Source of the DNA: Actinomycetota bacterium
GTDB lineage: Bacteria > Actinomycetota > Actinomycetes > Actinomycetales > Dermatophilaceae
Direction: 5' to 3'
Assembly: GCA_020161845.1 (NCBI GenBank)
Contig: JAIUNK010000019.1
Coordinates: 20,187 to 84,186 of the forward strand
Length of the DNA: 64,000 bases
In this document: in pieces, positions 60,553-64,000 of the stretch
Layout of the letters: the number at the start of each line of letters is the position of its first letter
How positions within the stretch are numbered: position 1 is the first letter of the stretch
Program-made: the position numbers and the translations under genes
The notes under the pieces: generated by a model
Told to the model about the DNA's origin: nothing
The model's input: the letters and a program-made list of their open reading frames with translations, nothing else
The model's database searches: none

Positions 60553-61314
60553 ATGACCCGCATCGCTCCCGGCACCACCTTGACCGTTCAGCAGATCGCC
60601 GACCTGGTGGATCACGCGCTGCTCAAGCCGGAGCTGACCCCGCGGGAGATCGCGCAGGGGGTCGCGGAGGTGGCGGCGCTGAACGCCTGGAGTGTCTGCG
60701 TGCGACCCAGCGACGTCCCCGCCGTGGCGAAGCAGCTGGCGGGCCAGTACTCGAAGGTCTGCACCGTCCTGGGTTTCCCGCACGGCACGACCAGCACCGC
60801 CGCGAAGGTCGCCGAGGCTCGGCAGGCCATCGCCGACGGGGCGGTCGAGCTGGACATGGTCCTCAACATCGGGCGGCTGCGCGGCGGGGCCGTCGACGAC
60901 GTCCGCGAGGACATCGCCGCGGTGGTCGCCGCCGGTCACGAGGGGGGAGCGCTGGTCAAGGTGATCTTCGAGACGGCCCTGCTCGACGAGGGCGAGAAGG
61001 TCGACGCCTGCCGGGCGGCCGCGGACGCGGGCGCCGACTTCGTCAAGACCTCCACCGGGTTCGCGGGCGGGGGCGCGACCGTCGCCGACATCCTGCTGAT
61101 GGCCGCCAACGTCCCCGACCGGGTCAGCGTCAAGGCGTCCGGCGGGGTCCGCGACGTCGAGACGGCGCTGGCCATGGTGGCGGCCGGGGCCACCCGGATC
61201 GGCACGTCGAGCACCGCGGACATCCTGGACGGTGCCCGCCGACTGGCCGAGGCGGGGCGGCTCGTCGTACCGGCGCCGGACCGCACCGCAGCGGCGGCCG
61301 CACCCGGGTACTGA
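60553..61314 (+). CDS. deoC: Deoxyribose-phosphate aldolase
   Basis: The product has 253 residues. Schiff-base K165 in FVKTSTGF, proton-relay Asp in ELDMVLNIG and Lys in VSVKASGGVRD are present. It cleaves 2-deoxyribose 5-phosphate to acetaldehyde and glyceraldehyde 3-phosphate. No other deo genes are adjacent. The start follows the family N-terminus; an ORF extension to 60376 has no coding character. Confidence 0.95.
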   Translation: MTRIAPGTTLTVQQIADLVDHALLKPELTPREIAQGVAEVAALNAWSVCVRPSDVPAVAKQLAGQYSKVCTVLGFPHGTTSTAAKVAEARQAIADGAVELDMVLNIGRLRGGAVDDVREDIAAVVAAGHEGGALVKVIFETALLDEGEKVDACRAAADAGADFVKTSTGFAGGGATVADILLMAANVPDRVSVKASGGVRDVETALAMVAAGATRIGTSSTADILDGARRLAEAGRLVVPAPDRTAAAAAPGY

Positions 61315-61402
61315 GCAGCCCCAACACTACCCGGGTGGCATCGAGACGTCCGACTGAGAGAATGAGGCCGCGCCGTCCCCACCCCGAGGAGCCCAGCCCC
61401 AC

Positions 61403-63874
61403 ATGCCGGTTACCGGAACCTATCGCCTGCAGTTGCACCACGAATTCGGGTTCGCCGACGCCGAGCGCATCGTGCCCTACCTGGCCGACCTGGGTGTGAG
61501 CCATCTCTACCTGTCGCCGATCCTGCAGGCCGCGACGGGGTCGCTGCACGGCTACGACGTGCTCGACCACGGGGAGATCGCGGCCGACCTGGGCGGTCGC
61601 GCGGCGTTCGAGAGCCTGGCCCGCGCCGCCCGGGCCCATGATCTCGGCATCATCGTCGACGTCGTGCCCAATCACATGGCCTTCGCCGCCCCCGAGTACC
61701 TGAACAAGCCGTTGTGGGAGCTGCTCCGCGACGGCCGCGACGCCCGCACCGCCTACTGGTTCGACGTCGACTGGAAGGCCGGCGGTGGCCGCCTGGGCCT
61801 GCCGATCCTCGGCGACGACCTGGAGCCGGTGCTGGAGCGCGCCGAAATCGAACTCACCACCAGGGCAGACCCGATCACCGGCCGCGACGTACCGGTCCTG
61901 CGCTATTTCGAGCACGTCCTGCCGGTGGCGGTCGGCACCGAGGGCGGCCACCCGGACGGCACCACCGACGGCGTGATCATCCGCGGCCTGCTAGACCGGC
62001 AGCACTATCGGCTCGCGAACTGGCGCGACAAGGCCGAGACCCTCAACTACCGACGGTTCTTCGAGGTCGACCAGCTGATCGCGGTCCGCGTCGAGGTGCC
62101 CGCGGTCTTCGAGGAGACCCATCGGCTGCTCCTGGAACTCAACCACGCCGGCATGATCGACGGCTTCCGCATCGACCACCCCGACGGGCTCGCCGACCCG
62201 GCCGGCTACCTGGAGCAGCTGCGCAAGGCCGCGACCAAGGGCACGTACGTCGTGGTCGAGAAGATCCTCGAGGCCAGCGAGGACCTCCCGACCGCCTGGG
62301 CCTGCGACGGCACCACGGGGTACGACGCCCTGCGCGCCCTGCAGGACGCCCTCGTCGACACCGCGGACGCGGCGGTGCTGACCCGCGAATGGGTCGAGGC
62401 CGGCGGGGACGCCACCCTGGCCGAGTCGGTGCAGGCGGCCAAGCGCCAGGTCGTCGCCCAGTCGCTGACTCCCGAGGTCGAGCGGCTCGTCCGGCGCGCC
62501 CGGGAGGCGTTGCCGGACGCCGATCCGGAGCGGCTGCGCGACGCGGTCGTCGAACTGCTGGTGGCGGGCGAGGTCTATCGCGCCTATGTCCGCCCGGACG
62601 AGCGGCTGTCCGTGGATGCTCGGGAGCGGCTCACCGACGCCTTCGCGACCGCCATCGGCACCCGGCCGGACCGGGAGGCGGAGCTGCGGGCGTTGATCCC
62701 GCTCAGCGTCGCCGACCCCTCCGACGCCAACGCCCTCGACTTCACCGTTCGGCTGCAGCAGACCTGGGGCCCGGTGATGGCCAAGGGCATCGAGGACACC
62801 ACGTTCTATCGCTGGCATCGGCTCATCGCCCTCAACGAGGTGGGCGGCGACCCCGGCGGCCTGGACACCGGTTCCCCCGCCGACCTGCACGACTGGGCGC
62901 AGCGGCAGGCCAAGGACTGGCCGCGCGGCATGACGACCCTGTCCACCCACGACACCAAGCGCAGCGAGGACGTGCGCGCCCGGCTCCTGGCGGTCGCCGG
63001 CGACCCGCAGGCCTGGGCGGACTGCTCGCGGGTCGCCCGGGAGCGCGCGCGCGAGTCCGGGGTGGACCTGCCCACCGCGCACCTGCTGTGGCAGACCATC
63101 CTCGGGGTCGGCGACATCGACCACGACCGGATGGCGACCTACGTGCGCAAGGCGCTGCGGGAGGCCAAGCAACTCACGGCCTGGGTCGACGGCGACGAGG
63201 ACTACGAACGTCGCGTCATCGACTTCGTCGACGAGATGCGCAAGGACGGCCGGTTGCACGACGAGATCGACCAGGCCCTGGCCCGCAACGCCGAGGCGGT
63301 CCGGGCGACGATCCTCGCGGCCAAGACCGTGCAGCTCACGATGCCGGGCGTCCCGGACTGCTACCAGGGCTGCGAGGTTGTCGACCTGTCCCTGGTCGAC
63401 CCCGACAACCGGCGCCCGGTCGACTACGACCGGCGCTCCGCCTTGCTGGCGGCCGTGCGGGCGCAGGGGCTCGCCGCGGTCCCGCCCGAGCGGCGCCTCG
63501 ACGCGGAGAAGCTGCTGGTCACCTCGACGATCATGGGGTTGCGTCGCGACGAGCCGGAGCTGTTCGCGGGGCCCTACACCGCGGTTCCCACGACGTCCGA
63601 GCACGCGCTGGGCTTCCTGCGCGAGGCCGCCGCCAGCAGCATCGCCGACGCCGTCGCGGGGGCCCTGGGCCTCGGGCGGCGCAGCCGGCTGATCACGCTG
63701 GTCACCCGCGCCCCGGCGCGGCTCGCGGCGAGCGGTGGCTGGGGCGCGGCGACCGTTGAGCTGCCCGACGGCGCCTGGGAGGATGTGCTGACCGGGGCGA
63801 GCGCGACCGGCGGTACGACGTCCGTTGGTGCCCTGCTGTCCGCCCTGCCGGTCGCCGTGCTGGTGCAGCGCTAA
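61403..63874 (+). CDS. treY: Maltooligosyl trehalose synthase
   Basis: The product has 823 residues. GH13 motifs are IVDVVPNHMAF (region I), GFRIDHPDGLADP (region II, nucleophile Asp), VVVEKILE (region III, acid/base Glu) and TLSTHDTKRSEDVRARL (region IV). It converts the reducing end of maltodextrin to a trehalosyl unit. treZ and treX are not in the window. ATG 61403 has GAGGAG about 11 nt upstream. Confidence 0.95.
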   Translation: MPVTGTYRLQLHHEFGFADAERIVPYLADLGVSHLYLSPILQAATGSLHGYDVLDHGEIAADLGGRAAFESLARAARAHDLGIIVDVVPNHMAFAAPEYLNKPLWELLRDGRDARTAYWFDVDWKAGGGRLGLPILGDDLEPVLERAEIELTTRADPITGRDVPVLRYFEHVLPVAVGTEGGHPDGTTDGVIIRGLLDRQHYRLANWRDKAETLNYRRFFEVDQLIAVRVEVPAVFEETHRLLLELNHAGMIDGFRIDHPDGLADPAGYLEQLRKAATKGTYVVVEKILEASEDLPTAWACDGTTGYDALRALQDALVDTADAAVLTREWVEAGGDATLAESVQAAKRQVVAQSLTPEVERLVRRAREALPDADPERLRDAVVELLVAGEVYRAYVRPDERLSVDARERLTDAFATAIGTRPDREAELRALIPLSVADPSDANALDFTVRLQQTWGPVMAKGIEDTTFYRWHRLIALNEVGGDPGGLDTGSPADLHDWAQRQAKDWPRGMTTLSTHDTKRSEDVRARLLAVAGDPQAWADCSRVARERARESGVDLPTAHLLWQTILGVGDIDHDRMATYVRKALREAKQLTAWVDGDEDYERRVIDFVDEMRKDGRLHDEIDQALARNAEAVRATILAAKTVQLTMPGVPDCYQGCEVVDLSLVDPDNRRPVDYDRRSALLAAVRAQGLAAVPPERRLDAEKLLVTSTIMGLRRDEPELFAGPYTAVPTTSEHALGFLREAAASSIADAVAGALGLGRRSRLITLVTRAPARLAASGGWGAATVELPDGAWEDVLTGASATGGTTSVGALLSALPVAVLVQR

Positions 63875-63889
63875 GGCGCGTTGTGTGGG

Positions 63890-64000
63890 TTAGTCGCCGG
63901 TCAGGATGGCGGTTCTGAGCGTGTGGGCCGCGATGGTGCTGGCCGTGCGGGTGAGCAGGCCCCATAGGGTGTGCGCGCCGTGGCGGGCGAGTTCCATCTG
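63890..64000 (-). CDS. C-terminal fragment of an unidentified gene running off the window
   Basis: A minus-strand frame of 36 residues, QMELARHGAHTLWGLLTRTA to ILTGD, ends at TAA (63890-63892), 15 bp past the treY stop. The pattern could be a transposase tail, but the family cannot be named from this much sequence. Confidence 0.35.
   Translation of the reverse strand, partial: QMELARHGAHTLWGLLTRTASTIAAHTLRTAILTGD

Noticed and set aside
63702-63965. Minus-strand ORF at the window end
   Set aside because: Antisense to the treY 3' end with Arg/His/Pro-rich product; another frame (63890-64000) reads better.

Overview
The window is high-GC DNA from a motile actinobacterium. GC-rich wobble positions run throughout, GTG and TTG starts are common, and several -10 boxes sit about 6-7 nt before a start codon, as on leaderless mRNAs. 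Other pointers are an LPxTG wall protein, an actinobacterial-type Ski2-like helicase and a treY trehalose gene. I cannot name the genus; a flagellated member of the Micrococcales or Kineosporiales would fit.

Layout. (1) 1-3250: a small accessory segment with the end of a hypothetical gene, a glycosyltransferase, a paralogue of the first gene, and a VapBC-type toxin-antitoxin pair. (2) 3276-33996: a nearly continuous chemotaxis and flagellar locus. It holds cheX/cheY-type genes on the minus strand, then cheA-cheW, cheW-cheY-cheB-cheR, flgBC-fliEFGHIJ-(NlpC/P60+SLT hydrolase)-fliK-flgD-flgE, flbD-motAB-fliL, fliMNOPQR-flhB, and flhA plus a small membrane protein. (3) 34051-40320: a GntR regulator and a complete hoxEFUYH-hoxW bidirectional NAD-linked [NiFe]-hydrogenase operon on the minus strand. 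(4) 40490-51837: cobF, a DUF1345 membrane protein, a Glu-Asp-Phe tRNA operon, a PHP-domain protein, glyA-sdaA, an aldo/keto reductase, a KtrBA-type K+ uptake pair, a phosphoglycerate-mutase-fold phosphatase and a nitrilase-fold amidohydrolase. (5) 51838-64000: a 16-codon micro-ORF beside an unknown gene, tRNA-Lys, ilvA, purU, an LPxTG protein, a helicase, deoC and treY.

The clearest regulatory signal is a repeated motif CTCA-N16(17)-GCCGA(T/A). It lies upstream of nearly every flagellar or chemotaxis transcription unit, often just after a hairpin that ends the previous unit. It has the architecture of a FliA (sigma-28) promoter. It also drives, divergently, the glycosyltransferase (302-1402) and the hypothetical gene at 1601-2260, which puts those two in the flagellar regulon and suggests a role in flagellin modification. 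Flagellin, cap, hook-filament junction, flhF/flhG and fliA genes are not in the window.

The least explained structures are the strongly ribosome-binding-site-equipped 16-residue peptide ORF at 52245-52295, two 3'-end repeat arrays (42638-42763 and 46934-47058), and a long co-centred dyad next to a consensus DnaA box at 60224-60300.
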